DNA from: Cycas panzhihuaensis
Lineage: Eukaryota > Cycadophyta
DNA: 64,000 nucleotides
Reading direction: 5' to 3'
NCBI GenBank assembly: GCA_023213395.1
Contig: CM041465.1
Coordinates: forward strand, 209,443,741-209,507,740
Under the pieces are notes generated by a model. It was not told the DNA's origin. It searched no databases and saw only the letters and a program-made list of their open reading frames with translations. A program made the position numbers and the translations under genes. Below are positions 45,430 through 56,486 of the stretch, one piece after another; position 1 is the stretch's first letter; each line of letters begins with the position of its first letter.

Positions 45430-45483
45430 CTCTAGTAAACCATTCAGCTCTAGCAAACCATTAAGCTCTAGCAAACCATTAAG
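45430..45483 (-). repeat. Three 18-bp tandem repeats beside the C6 primer site
   Basis: Units at 45,430-45,447, 45,448-45,465 and 45,466-45,483 follow CTCTAGCAAACCATTAAG; the first differs at two bases. The next bases, CTCTGATACCA, are the primer-site complement, so each unit begins with the same CTCT as the primer site. Confidence 0.9.
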
Positions 45484-45494
45484 CTCTGATACCA
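45483..45494 (-). promoter_or_regulatory. C6 primer-binding site
   Basis: Plus gctctgatacca; minus TGGTATCAGAGC is an exact complement of the plant initiator-Met tRNA 3' end. Two bases separate it from the LTR. Confidence 0.93.
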
Positions 45495-45496
45495 AT

Positions 45497-46056
45497 TGTT
45501 AGAATGGGCCTAATGGCCACATAGGTCCAAGATCATTAACAAAGCACAATACCACTAAATGCATTAAGCATAAACACAAAGAACACAAAGAGAAAGAGGA
45601 GCAAGATAGTGATACCAAGTATGGGGTGTTGGAATTAGTCCAACAACCAAAGAATGCTTCAGCTTGATTAGCAAACCGATGTAATAACAATGAGCTCCAA
45701 CTCTTGAATGAACAACAATGAAGAAAGGCCTCATTAAATAGAGGGAAATGAGAGGCCAAGGGCTATTGCATGATTGACAAGTGTCAATCATGCAATGCCT
45801 GCTTACATGTAGGACAAGTGTCCATTGGAAGCTCTTGTGTGAGCAAAAGCGCAAGGGAGTCATTTGACCCTCAAGTGACATAAGTGACAACGTTATGTCA
45901 CTAGACATAAAGTGGGTGTGTACTTTATCACTTAAGTTATAAAGTCACCCCTAAAGTACAAAAGTGCACATAAAACATTAAAGTGCACACATAATACATA
46001 AACATAAAGTACATAAGCTTGACATGTAAACATAAGGTAAAACATAAGGTTTAACA
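45497..46056 (-). repeat. C6 5' LTR
   Basis: 560 bp; longer than the 3' copy because of a 19-bp partial duplication around acaaaagtgcacataaaac near 45,960 and a 2-bp insertion. Confidence 0.95.
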
Positions 46057-46061
46057 TTCTT

Positions 46062-46626
46062 AAGTTTGCAAACAAGGTGCTCTTGTCCTTCTTTACCATA
46101 ACCTCAAGGTTATTCCATGTATACTTCTTCTATAAGTTCTCCATTCAGAAAGACACTCTTTACATTCATTTGGTGCACTTTCCCTCCCTACCGTGCTGCA
46201 AATGCCAAGACTATTCTAACAATGATCATCTTTGCCACTAGAGCAAAGGTTTCTTTAGAGTCTATTCCTTTTGTCTTGATGAAGCCTTTGGCCACCAATC
46301 ACACTTTATACCTCTCAATGGATGTTTAATTTCTCGTTGATCTTTAACACACATTTGCAACCTACACTTGGCTTATTTTTTGGAACTTGAACTAGTTCTC
46401 AGGTGCTTCTCTTATGAATGGCTTACAGCTTTTCTTCCATGGCCTTCAACCATTTTCAATTTGTTTTTGCTTCTTCCTAAGTTTAAGGCTCCATGTTTCA
46501 GAATAGCGCTTGTTGGGGCTTGGTTCTTTGACTTCTACCAATTCTCATTTCTCCATTATTTTGTATACCAAAATTTGCCATTGTTTTTAAGTACCATTTT
46601 GGCACCCTTTTAGTGAGTGTTGGTTG
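46062..46626 (-). pseudogene. C5 RT N-terminal half
   Basis: Continuation of C5 pol on the other side of C6. Near 46,090-46,160 the translation gives FLNGELIEEVYME and EGQEHLVCKLK, the copia RT block that precedes YGLKQAPR; the cut at 46,061 falls right after it. Upstream wording near 46,200-46,620 is recognisable but has many stops. Confidence 0.8.
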
Positions 46627-47530
46627 TTATGATGCTCTTTCTTCATTAGATCCTACTCTAAGTTCTTCTTCTATTGTGGATGGTCCCTCTTCATTGGGCC
46701 TCTCCATGACCTCAAGAGTTTCAAAAGATTTTAATGAACACTGAGAAATTTGGTTTCCTATATCTTTTAGTGTCTTTTCTATTGTAAAGGGTGTTTCCCC
46801 CAATTTTCCTGGAACTGACTCATCAAAGGATACATCTATGCTTGTGATTATTTTCTTAGTTTTAGGATCCATGCAACTATAGGCTTTTGATTTCTCACTA
46901 TATAACAAAAAAATGCATTTTATACTTTTATCATCTAACTTTTTTCGTTTTTATTTTGGTATATGAACATAGGTTGTACACCCAAAATTTCTTAAATGAC
47001 TTACATCTAGTTTCTCGCCTGACCAAGCTTCTTTTGGTGTCACTCCTTGCACTGCCTTTGTTAGGCACCTATTTAGAAGATAAACTAATGTTTTTAAATC
47101 TTCTACCCAACAAATATTAAGCACATTCTTGCCTTTTGTCATGCTCCTGGGCATTCCAGTGATGGTTATGTTCTTATTTTTTGCAACTCCATTTTATTGA
47201 AAGGTGTAAGTTGTTGTGAATTGCCTTTTGATCGTGTGTCTTGCAATACTTGTAAAAGTCATTGCAGGTGAATTCCCCTCCATTGTCAATTCTTAAAATT
47301 TTGATTTTTTTTCACTATTTTTTTCTACTTGAGCTTTAAAGGCCTTAAAGACATCAAGGGCCTCAAATTTTTCTTTAATAAAATAGACCCAAATTTTCCT
47401 TGAATAATCATCTATTAAAGTTAGAGAATACCTGGTCCCTACAATAGATAGAGGTGTTATTGGTCCACATATATCATTGTGAATTAATTTCAGCTTGACT
47501 TGTGATCTCCAATAATATTTTTGGAATTTG
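46627..47530 (-). pseudogene. C5 integrase
   Basis: First Asp in HNDICGPI near 47,480, then YSLTLIDDYSRKIWVYFIKEK. The catalytic Glu is Lys (GVAKNKN, 47,179-47,181). After it come LVYLLNRCLTKAVQGVTPKE, HLRNFGCTTYVHIPK and, at 46,627-46,908, SKAYSCMDPKTKKIITS with an acidic linker. Stops and frame changes are common. Confidence 0.87.
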
Positions 47531-47538
47531 GTTCTTAG

Positions 47539-48090
47539 TTATTTACCTAGCATGTAACCTTCACAAATAGTTTTATTTGTTGAAATTCTAGGTAAGCCAT
47601 TTACCATATTCAAGTTTTTGAGCTGTACTAAATTCTCGTAAGACAGATGCCCATATCCCAAGTGCCTAGTTTCATTATTATTAACTTTGTGATTTACAAA
47701 GAGAGATTGTGTGGCTAGAGTAGCCATAAATTTATAGAGACAATCTTCTTCCAACCCTTCTCCCATGACCTTGTAATCTTGATTTTTCTCTAGAATAAGA
47801 CATTTGCCATTCTTAAATTCTACCTTGAGATTTTTCTTAGTCATTTGAGAGACAGACATAAGATTCGTTTTTAGTCTTGGCACATATAGGACATTTCTTA
47901 ATTTCTTTACATCCACATCTTTCATTTTTAGAGGAATGGTTCGTGTTTCCTAGATGGAATGGGTGGTGTTGTCTCCAAGCTTGACTACAACATTTGTTTC
48001 ATGCTTCTTGAGTTTCTCACACCAGTCACATTAAGTAGTCATGTGATAGGATGCTCCAAAGTCAATAAACCAACTTTCTTTTGAAGTCAC
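47539..48090 (-). pseudogene. C5 protease and GAG-pre-integrase
   Basis: Protease C-terminal part LRNVLYVPRLKTNLMSVSQM near 47,850-47,910; the active-site region near 48,050 is damaged but ESWFIDFGASYH-type wording can be read. Zinc-binding part: LGYGHLSYENLVQLKNLNMV and CEGYMLGK, where Tyr replaces the second Cys. Confidence 0.8.
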
Positions 48091-48099
48091 TTGAGAGGA

Positions 48100-48930
48100 T
48101 AAGACTACAACAAAGGTAGTTTGCTCAAGTTCATCTTCTCCTTTCTCATTGTTGTAATTGCTAGCTACTCTTTTCCCATGAGTAATGTCTGCCTTCCTGA
48201 ATCTACACTCTTTGGCATAATGCCCCAGTTTCCTACAATAAAAGTAGCTGATTCTGCGAGAAGTGTACCTTGGAGTGTTGCCTCTTCCTTGGAATTAATT
48301 AAGAATGGTTCTTCCTTCCTGCAAATTAGTTTTTTCTAACATTTTGACTTTAAATGCAAAGCCATTTTCTAATTCAGTCTCTTCTTCAAGTCTTTTCTTT
48401 TTCTATTCTTGATGTACGAGATGCCCACATAGAGTTTCAAATTTCAACTTTTTGAGATCACCTGAATATGTAGTAGTCACAAAGCATTCATAAGATCTAG
48501 GTGAATTGTTCAGGGTTGGTTAAACCAACTCTCCTTCAAATACTACTTCTCTTGTTGTTGCAAGTTTTTCTCTTAAATCTTTGATCTTAGTAATGAACAT
48601 AGATGCACATTCGCTTTTCTTCATTCTTCCATGATATAGCTCACTTTTTAGGGCCAAGATTCTGGCTACATTTTTTTGAGCATACAAAAAAACCAAAGTT
48701 TCCCAAGCTTCATGAGCAATACTAGCAACAGTAACACAAGGAAGAATGTGGTTAGCAATTGAGAGGATAATTGCAACTAAGGTATACATGTCTCTTTCAT
48801 TAAAAACTTTGGCTTTAGCAAGATCAGTGGACTTCTTGACAACTTTTTTTGTCTGCTCCCAAGCTCCTTTGACTAATAGAATACCTTTGATTTTCTCTCA
48901 ACTTGTCTTGTTCTGGGAAGGAATCTAGAG
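48100..48930 (-). pseudogene. C5 gag
   Basis: 48,520-48,789 reads MYTLVAIILSIANHILPCV, ARILALKSELYHGRMKKSE and FITKIKDLREKL, the copia capsid pattern, preceded by SGVWEQTKKVVKKS-type wording near 48,850. Near 48,210-48,240 CRKLGHYAKEC-like wording marks a zinc knuckle. Frames shift several times. Confidence 0.8.
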
Positions 48931-49325
48931 ATGTCAATACAAAGAAAACAGAAAAAGCAATTATTTAAAATTAATCCATACAGACAATGCAGATTAGGGT
49001 TTACACCAATATAGATCTAGAGTTGGTTTTCAAAGTTTAGCCTTGGAATGAGAGAAAAATGCATCTAAATGCATAGTGGTGGCTAGGGTTTTTATCCTTA
49101 TTTTGTTCATTTGTCTCTGTGCAAAGGCTGAAACTGCTTGAACCTACACTTTTTTGAAAGCTCTCTTCAAGACAGAGATTGGTAGCAAGTTTGCCCCCCT
49201 GAAACTACTCCAAAAATTTTTTCTTTGCGTTTGAAGATAAACGGTCGAAATCCTTCTTTTTGGCAAAAAGAAGCATAAAAATTGCTTAGAAAATTTAAAA
49301 AAAAACAAATATGATAGAGCAAAGC
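48931..49325 (-). other. C5 leader, gag-proximal part
   Basis: Untranslated; cut by LINE L1 at 49,343 and continuing at 60,836-61,037. Confidence 0.7.
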
Positions 49326-49342
49326 AAAACCATCAAGAAACT
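49326..49342 (+). repeat. Target-site duplication of LINE L1, left copy
   Basis: AAAACCATCAAGAAACT, 17 bp, identical to 60,819-60,835. Thirteen of the bases are not part of a poly-A run, so the match is not trivial. Confidence 0.92.
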
Positions 49343-49585
49343 AACTTCTCACTTAATGTAAAATTTTCAATAGGCAATTATTTTGATAGTTGTAACCGGG
49401 AGGACTGAAGCGAACTGCGATCGAACTGGAGGACGGCATGAGCAGATCTAGGGTATCCTGTGGCGTCGAAGGCATGAGCAGATCTAGGGTATCCTGTGGT
49501 ATCCATAGCGTCGATACCTACACAGCTTCTCGGATTGTCAGCGGCAATACTTACACTGCCCGCTAACAAAGACAAGGACGAAAGG
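49343..49585 (+). other. L1 5' UTR, outer part, with 36-bp tandem repeat
   Basis: Unit beginning GGCATGAGCAGATCTAGGG at 49,435-49,470 and again from 49,471. Such repeats are common in LINE 5' UTRs. The UTR resumes at 54,754. Confidence 0.7.
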
Positions 49586-49590
49586 TGCTC

Positions 49591-49792
49591 TGATAGAATT
49601 CTAAGACACAGATGAATCGAACTGAATGGTTCAATGCTTATTGATCAACTGAATGGAAATTTATACAAGTTGGAGTTGTAACTCCTTTGGAACCAAATGT
49701 AACCGCTACATGTCTAATTGACACGTGTCCAAGTGGTGAGTGTCTTAAGTTACATACAAAGTGGGTCTCTAGATAAAACATTATATCCAACA
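49591..49792 (-). repeat. C7 3' LTR
   Basis: 202 bp; minus-strand TATAAAT near 49,660. Confidence 0.95.
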
Positions 49793-49801
49793 CCCTCTCT
49801 T
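49793..49801 (-). promoter_or_regulatory. C7 polypurine tract
   Basis: Plus ccctctctt, minus AAGAGAGGG directly before TGTTGGATA. Confidence 0.88.
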
Positions 49802-49807
49802 AATGTT

Positions 49808-52560
49808 TTATCCGGTTAATCCTATTTTGTCTCTGAGAATTTGAAATTTGTCTTTACCCAGAGGCTTGGTCAGAATGTCAGCCACTTGATCTGAGGTTGG
49901 GCAGTACACAAGATTGATTTCCTTATTTTGAATCTTTTCTCGGATGAAGTGTTGATGCACCTCAATGTGTTTTGTTACGCATGCGATCGGGTTCTTTGCA
50001 ATCTTGATTGCACTCTGATTGTCACAATGGAGTATAGTGGCTTCTTGTTGAGACAGATTTAGATCTTGAAGAAGTTGCCTCAACCAAACCGCTCGTGGTG
50101 GCACTAACGGTGACTTGTACTGCTTACATGGATGATGAGGCCACAGTGGTTTGTTTCTTACTGCTCCAAGAGATAGGAGCTGATCCAAGGAAGAAGCAAT
50201 GTCCGCTAGTGGATTTTCTTTGTTCCTTGTCACCTGCCCAATCTGAGTCACAGTATCCGATTAACTGAGTTGTATTCTCCTTTGGATATGTCAACTTTAG
50301 TTCTGTTGTTCCTTTCAGATACCTTAGTATCTTCTTTACTGCTTGCCAATGTCTTTGTCTTGGCTCATGCATGTATCTAGATATTAATCCCACAGAATAA
50401 GTAATGTCCGTCCGTTGTCGAGATAGATAAGACTCCCAACAAGTTGCCTGTACAATGTGACATTGATGTGAGGTTCTTCTTCGTCTGGTATCATGTTGCA
50501 ATTGACTTCCATGGGTGTACTGCATGGATTGCACTCTTCCATTATGAACTTTGCTAGCAAATCTTTGATGTATTTGGTCTGACATAAGGTGAATGCAGTG
50601 TCCTGTTGTTCCACTTGGATCCCTAGGTAATAGTTGAGAAGACCTAGGTCGGTCATTTCAAACTTCCTTTCCAATTGATGTTTTATGTCACTTATGATTC
50701 AACATCATTACCGTAAGTATCATGTCATCAACATATACAACTGTAATTGTGACTTCGTTTGTACCTTTTACATACAAGCTTGAGTCTGAGCTGCACCTGC
50801 TGAACCCATTTTCACATAGGTATTCATCAAGTTTGGCATACCAAGCACGAGGAGCTTGCTTCAGACCATACAAGGCTTTCTTTAATTTGCAGACCAAGTG
50901 TTCCTGACCCTGCTTAACGTATCCTTCAGGTTGGGCCATATACACTTCTTCCTTGATCTCTCCATTTAGAAATGCACTTTTGACATCTAGTTGATACACA
51001 TTCCAATTTTTTTGAGCTGCTAGAGCAATTCATCGCTCTCACAAGGTCTTTGAGTTTTGCTACCGGTGAGAAGGTTTCATCATAGTCCACCCCAAATGCT
51101 TGAGTGTATCCTTAGCAACTAACCTAGCCTTATATTTTTCCACTTTCCCATTTGCCTTCCTTTATTTTGTAGATCCATCCGCAATTTACCACCGATTTAT
51201 TTGGTGGTAATTCTACTAAATCGTGTTTGATTCTTGATGATAGAGTCTAATTCGTAATTCATGGCATTTCTCCAAACCGAGTGTTCTTTAGCTTCAGATA
51301 TGATCATGCGGTTCCGGATATGGTCTGAGCCCTTGGTTTTTGGCTTCTTGTCCTGTGTGGTAAGATGTCTTCCTTTCTTTCCTCAATGGTTTTGAGATAC
51401 CATTTGGGAAGCCTTTTTTCTTTTTCTGTTTCAACTACCTTGGGTTCATCTGGAAATGTTTCCTCATCTTCCGAAGTAGGGTGACTTTCCTGAGTTTCTT
51501 CTGGAAGATCTTCAGAGGTAATTTCAGATCGTTCTTTAGGTTCTTCTTTAGGTGGTTCTTGAAGAATGTTCTGAGAATGTCCCTCTATTACTTGGATTTG
51601 CTTGCTAAGCTCTTCATCACTATCTTCGTTGAACACAACATCACGGCTTGCATAGATCTGGTTTGTCTTGGGATCTATGCACTTGTAGGCTTTAGAGTTC
51701 TTACTGTATCCAATCATGATACATTCTATGCTTTTCGAGTCTAGCTTGGTTCTTCTTTTGTCTGGTATGTGTACAAAGGCTTGACTGCCAAATACCTTTA
51801 GATGGCTAACATCCGGTTTTTTTCTGCCCAAGCTTCTTGGTGTAAGATGTTCTCTTTGCTTTGGTTGGGCTCCTATTCAGTAAGTAACATGCAGTGTTTA
51901 CTGCCTCTGCCCAATAATTCTTTTGGACTCCTTTCCCATGCACCATACTACGAGCCATTTCCATGATCACTCTGTTCTTCCTTTCTGCCACCCCATTAGA
52001 TTGAGGTGTATAGGGAGTGGTGATCTGTCTTCGAATTCCATTGACTTTGCAATACTCCAGGAATTCTTTTGAAATGTATTCACCTCCCCCATCTGATCGT
52101 ATGCATTTGATTTTTCTTCGGACTCTAGTTCAACTTCTGCTTTGAACTCTTTGAATGTTGCATATACTTCAGACTTGTTATGCAAAAAATAGACCCAGAT
52201 TTTCCTTGTCATATCATCTATGAAGGTGAGAAAGTATCTGCATCCATTGATGGAGTGCGGAGTGAGCGGTCCACATATATCAGTGAATGAGTTCTAGTTT
52301 CTTTTGGGCTCGCCATTTGCTTTCCTTGAAGGGCAATCTTTGCTTCCACGATTGGCAACTTTTACATACAAAATTATTTGAAGTGATTGATGGGAGTCCA
52401 TCAACTAAACCTTCCTTTTTCATTTTTTTTAATTTGTCTAATGGAAGGTGTCCATACTTGAAATGCCACATTTTGTCATTATGATTTACAGCAGTGCATG
52501 CTTTTACAACAGTGTGATGGGACATGAAAGCAACCTATATGGGTCATTACTTTCTGTCCC
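49808..52560 (-). pseudogene. C7 integrase, RT and RNase H
   Basis: RT 50,688-50,999: [47 protein letters not shown] (YVDD intact). FEMTDLGLLNYYLGIQVEQ is at 50,620-50,670 in another frame. RNase H: YCDSDWAGDKEQRKSTSGH, but the TEAEY block is lost, with a stop in place of a Glu near 50,125; the end LTKPLGKDKFQILRDK is open. Integrase: zinc pair CKSCQSWKQ, second Asp in RSDGGGEY (out of the longest frame) and Glu at 51,983-51,985 both preserved; HLKVFGSQAFVHIPDKRR follows. Breaks near 50,420, 51,830 and 52,275 are 1-2-base deletions in short repeats. Confidence 0.9.
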
Positions 52561-53842
52561 CTTTGCAATTACATGGCCATTATTTTTCATGTCATGGATA
52601 TAACAATATCCTTTTCATCAAAGACCGTTCTCGGACCCTTTTTCCAAGTTGGGATACATGCATGTAAGATTCATCTTTATGTCGTGAACTAACAACACAT
52701 TTCCAATTTTTTGATGCTACCTTGCTTCTATAGCAATGGTTCCTACACCCTTGATGTTGAGGGATATTTATCCCCTAGCTCCACGATTTGTCTCGAGGCA
52801 TTAGGTCGCAAGGTTTCAACCACTCTTCCCTTTGGTCATGTGACGCGATGCTCCCGAGTCGATGTACCACACGCCTTTATCTTGGAGAGATGCGGTAAGA
52901 GCAACGATGAATGCGGTCTCCTCCTCTTCTTCTTCATTGTGTTCCTTCAGAATTGCCCATGGGTCTTTTACCTTCTCGAATGTCGCCTCCTAGTTGGGCA
53001 TTGGTATGGAAAGTGTCCTGCTTGGCCACAATGATAACATAGGTCAAATGCTCTACAAGAACTTGCAAAATGACCGGTCTTACCACAGTTGTAGCACAGC
53101 CTTGGCGCTGAGAGGCATCCTCTTCCTCGCGAATCTTGCCATCTTCCTCGAGACTGGGCTCTGAACTCTGGAGCCCTTCCTCGCCCCTCCGCTTCTTCCT
53201 CTGGTTCCCAAATTTAGCTTTGGATACAAAGGCATCTTCAAGTTCTGCAGAGTCTTCATATCTTCTATTTCTTTGTTCCTGCCTTAGGAGTAGTCCTGTG
53301 AGTGTGTCCAATGTCATTGTTGCTATCTGATCATTATTTGTAATAGTGTTAATTGTGACATCGAAGGATTTAGGCAATTTCTCGCTACCATTTCAACCAG
53401 CCTGTAATCGAAATTGCAGATCCTGCGCTAAGTAGATCATTCCGCAAGGATATCACTTTTTGCATGAATTCAGTCACAGTTTCAGTGTCTTTCATGTGTA
53501 TCTTGAATAATTCCTCCTTGAGTGCCACTATTCTAGCTTTATTCTTTTGGCCATACAATTTCTCAAAACACTTCCAGATTTCAGCAGTAGTGGTTAAGTT
53601 TTTCACATACACAAGTAGCGGGTCAGAAATGGATAACTTAAGCACTATTACTCCAAAGACTATCCTGCTCTTCCCAAATTTTGTTAGATCCGCCTCAAAT
53701 TGTTTTAGGCTTGTCTTCCTTTTCAAGAGCTATTTGCCAAGCATTTTTGGCTCTCAGAAGGGTTCCTATTTTTATTTTCCATATATGGTAGTTGTTGTCA
53801 ATGAGTTTGTCTGAATCAGAGAGAGCCAAAATAGAAGAAGAC
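52561..53842 (-). pseudogene. C7 gag and protease
   Basis: Gag starts at ATG 53,842 (MSSSILALSDSDKLID). Capsid at 53,385-53,726: VLKLSISDPLLVYVKNL, ARIVALKEELFKIHM, FMQKVISLRNDLLSAG; then TMTLDTLTGLLLRQEQRNRR near 53,300. Two zinc knuckles, CYNCGKTGHFASSC and CYHCGQAGHFPYQC, lie near 53,000-53,095 in a frame different from the preceding gag. Protease WYIDSGASRHMT near 52,850-52,875 is intact at the active site. Frames change at least three times. Confidence 0.88.
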
Positions 53843-54535
53843 ATTATGGACACAAAAAACAAGTTGCAGACGTTCTAGGCCGTATAACGGTACAGATTTT
53901 TGTACAGTACAGAAGGTGTACGGATGAAGGCAAACTATACCTCAAAAGAAAGCTGGAGGCGAGAGGATTCCAGATCTGAAATTATTTTTCTAAGACAGTC
54001 CCTAGTTTGGGAGAAAAACAGTCTGAAAAGCAATCTTGGCGGCTAGGTGTTTTTGAGAAAAATGCTCATATCAATCAAATCACTCATTTAAATCGGTCAA
54101 AATCAGTCACAATGGGGGCGTACAGAGTATACAGAGAGTTTATGAACATTTTCAGAGAGAAAATCGAGAGAAAACTGAGGATTTTGGATACCTGTGTCTC
54201 AAGACCCACGCCCTTCTGAAAACTGGGTAAAACCCCTTCGAAACGGCTCCTGATGACTTCGTGCGAGAGAAAGATGACGAGGATGGTCCGATCTACCTTA
54301 CGGCCAAATTTCAGCTCATTCTCGAGCACTTTGATTTTTGTTCAGACGGTTCCGCATCGTGTCCGCATACAGTCAAAATTCTTCTCTCCTTTGTTTTGAT
54401 TATGGTGAGCTTTCAACCGCCTCCTTCTTGCCTTCTCGAACTTCTTCGCCTTCCACACGCTTATTCTACCTCCGCCTTGCTTGGACACAACTTGAATCAC
54501 CGCACAACCCTCTCTCAATCGACGGGATGACCCGC
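53843..54535 (-). other. C7 leader
   Basis: About 0.7 kb non-coding; shares short stretches with the C1 leader. No recognisable gene on either strand. Confidence 0.7.
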
Positions 54536-54546
54536 CTCTGATACCA
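54536..54546 (-). promoter_or_regulatory. C7 primer-binding site
   Basis: Plus ctctgatacca directly before the LTR; minus TGGTATCAGAG matches initiator-Met tRNA. Confidence 0.9.
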
Positions 54547-54748
54547 TGATAGAATTCTAAGACACAGATGAATCGAACTGAATGGTTCAATGCTTATTGA
54601 TCAACTGAATGGAAATTTATACAAGTTGGAGTTGTAACTCCTTTGGAACCAAATGTAACCGCTACATGTCTAATTGACACGTGTCCAAGTGGTGAGTGTC
54701 TTAAGTTACATACAAAGTGGGTCTCTAGATAAAACATTATATCCAATA
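54547..54748 (-). repeat. C7 5' LTR
   Basis: 202 bp, identical to the 3' LTR except for one base near the outer end. Confidence 0.95.
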
Positions 54749-54753
54749 GGCTC

Positions 54754-55095
54754 CGGGTATGGCCCCTAGGCCAAGATGATAGTGAGATCCAGCGGGGCGA
54801 TGGTCTCTCTATGCAGGACGATTCGGGCCTTGCACTCCCCGAGTTTCAGGTGAGAAGGATAAGGCACAGCCAAGACAGAGCAGGGTGGCATCCTGTGGGC
54901 ATATCCGTCGGAGTTCAGAGCAGGTTCTCACGGCTTTTAGAGAAATGGGTGATCGCTTTCGTTAGCAGGAGGATAGACATATGTGAAGGGGGAAACGACC
55001 CAAGGACTCGGCTCAAAGAAGGCACGATGTAAGATGTAAGGGACTTTGAAATCGGTGAGATCAAATGCTTCACTAGTCTTTGTATGGAATAAGTT
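54754..55095 (+). other. L1 5' UTR, inner part
   Basis: GC-richer than surroundings; a 73-codon frame at 54,811-55,032 has no domain I recognise and may be chance. Confidence 0.6.
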
Positions 55096-56466
55096 ATGGA
55101 ATTTCATATTAATCAGCCAGATTATCAAACTTCTTTCAACCAGGCCCATACTCCCTCAAGGAAGAAATTGTACCTTGACACCTTGAGTAATGAAGGTGTA
55201 GAAACATTTGACATAAACCCTATCACAGAAGATAAGAAGATAAAAATCCCACTTCCAAAGCGATTGGCAGACAAGCTAGAAAAATTCTAGGGGAACAACT
55301 TAGTGGGACGTTTCTCAGGCCCCAGTCCAGGCGTGGACCCAATTAGGAAATGGGTCAGCCAACACTGGAAGTTGAAGGGCTCGGTAGAGGTCATTGCACT
55401 ACCGAGAGGGTGTATTCTTTTCAAGTTTTCCTGGCATGAGGATATGGTTAACATCTTATTAAAATCGCCCTGGATGATGAGCAGGAAGGCGGTGTTAATG
55501 GAGAAATGGCACCCCGAATTTGATCCATCTGAAGGTTCCATAAAGCAAATCCCCTTATGGGTTCAATTACCGGGTCTCCCTCTTGTTGCTTGGGATCTTG
55601 ACATTATTAAAGGAATCACAAAAACGATTGGTCCCCTTTTGGCAGTGGACTTAGCCACGAAGAATAAGAGTAGATTGGTCAATTCTAGGTTCTGTGTATT
55701 GGCCAGAACTAACATACCCCATCCGGATTTGGTGATTATAGAGGAAGCTAGGTGGAACAAAGAACAAAAGCTGGCGTACAAATTGGAAAATGTGAGATGC
55801 CAAAAATGTAGGAGATCTGGACACCTTGCCTACAACTGCCCAGGAGAACTAAAGCCCTTTCCCTCGGCTCTCCAGGGCGGGAATGAAACTCTAAAGGGGG
55901 AGGAGGAACGAGGAGTTCCTATTGGGTGCCCTGGTGTGGCTATAAGGGAAGAGAACTCCCGAATGGAGGAGGATCTAGGTCCCCAAGCCCTAGAGGTTGG
56001 GCCTATCTTCTTAAGACGGGGCAAGAAATTAATCTAGCAGAGGAAGACACCCTTTTTGAAGAAGGGGAGGTGGATTTGAGTTCTAAACCAGATGCTCCTC
56101 AGCCTCAGCCTGCGGACCCCCAGTCGGAGGCGGATTTGGTTCCCCCTCAAGGGGAAGTTGGGCCTATCCTAGAGAGTCTTGAGGAGCTTCCTCTTCAAAA
56201 GGAAGAAGGACCTATTTTAGAGAGGTTTGAGGGAGTACAGGAAAATGGAGAAGGTGTGGAAGGCCAGAGATGTGGGGGACCAGGGAGTAGTTAAGGAAGT
56301 TGATTACCCGAGAGGGCCGGATTTTGGCAGTAAGAGGAGGCCAGGGAGGCCATCTTCGAAGGTGGTGCGAGAGAGGGAGGCAGCGCTCCAGATAGATCAA
56401 GGGACACAACAAACCCTAAGAGACGGAGGTCCGGGGCAGGGGCCCAAAACCAGAAGCAAGAGGTGA
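55096..56466 (+). pseudogene. L1 ORF1 (DUF4283-like, zinc knuckle)
   Basis: RNA-binding protein of plant L1 LINEs. From ATG 55,096 (MEFHINQPDYQTSF) the frame has one TAG at about 55,288 where Trp would fit, then runs open to 56,037. Middle blocks: LVGRFSGPSPGVDPIRKWV, VEVIALPRGCILFKFSW, VLMEKWHPEFDP, IPLWVQLPGLPLVAWD, all typical of the DUF4283 region. A zinc knuckle, CQKCRRSGHLAYNC, is at about 55,797-55,838. After a frameshift near 56,000 a Pro/Glu-rich acidic tail continues in other frames to about 56,466. Confidence 0.85.
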
Positions 56467-56486
56467 GAGAGGAGGGGCCAATAATC

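Larger units (their letters stand above)
38706..46056 (-). mobile_element. C6: Ty1/copia element inside C5 RT, 7.35 kb
   Basis: LTRs 38,706-39,244 and 45,497-46,056, perfect target duplication TTCTT (38,701-38,705 and 46,057-46,061), primer site and polypurine tract in place. The LTRs differ by about 11 substitutions plus two insertions in the right copy. Coding is full length but broken. The leader is about 2 kb. Confidence 0.96.
49591..54748 (-). mobile_element. C7: very young but coding-defective Ty1/copia element
   Basis: LTRs of 202 bp (49,591-49,792 and 54,547-54,748) differ by one base, the next-to-last (CA versus TA). Flanks TGCTC and GGCTC agree at 4 of 5. Primer site and polypurine tract are intact. 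Gag, PR, IN, RT and RNase H are all recognisable but shifted among frames by short deletions. Closest relative in the window is C1. Confidence 0.94.

Noticed and set aside
44711-45435. Overlapping frames of 60-116 codons on both strands in the GC-rich C6 leader
   Set aside because: Open frames are expected in GC-rich DNA with few stop codons; no domain, and they lie in the leader of a dated retroelement.
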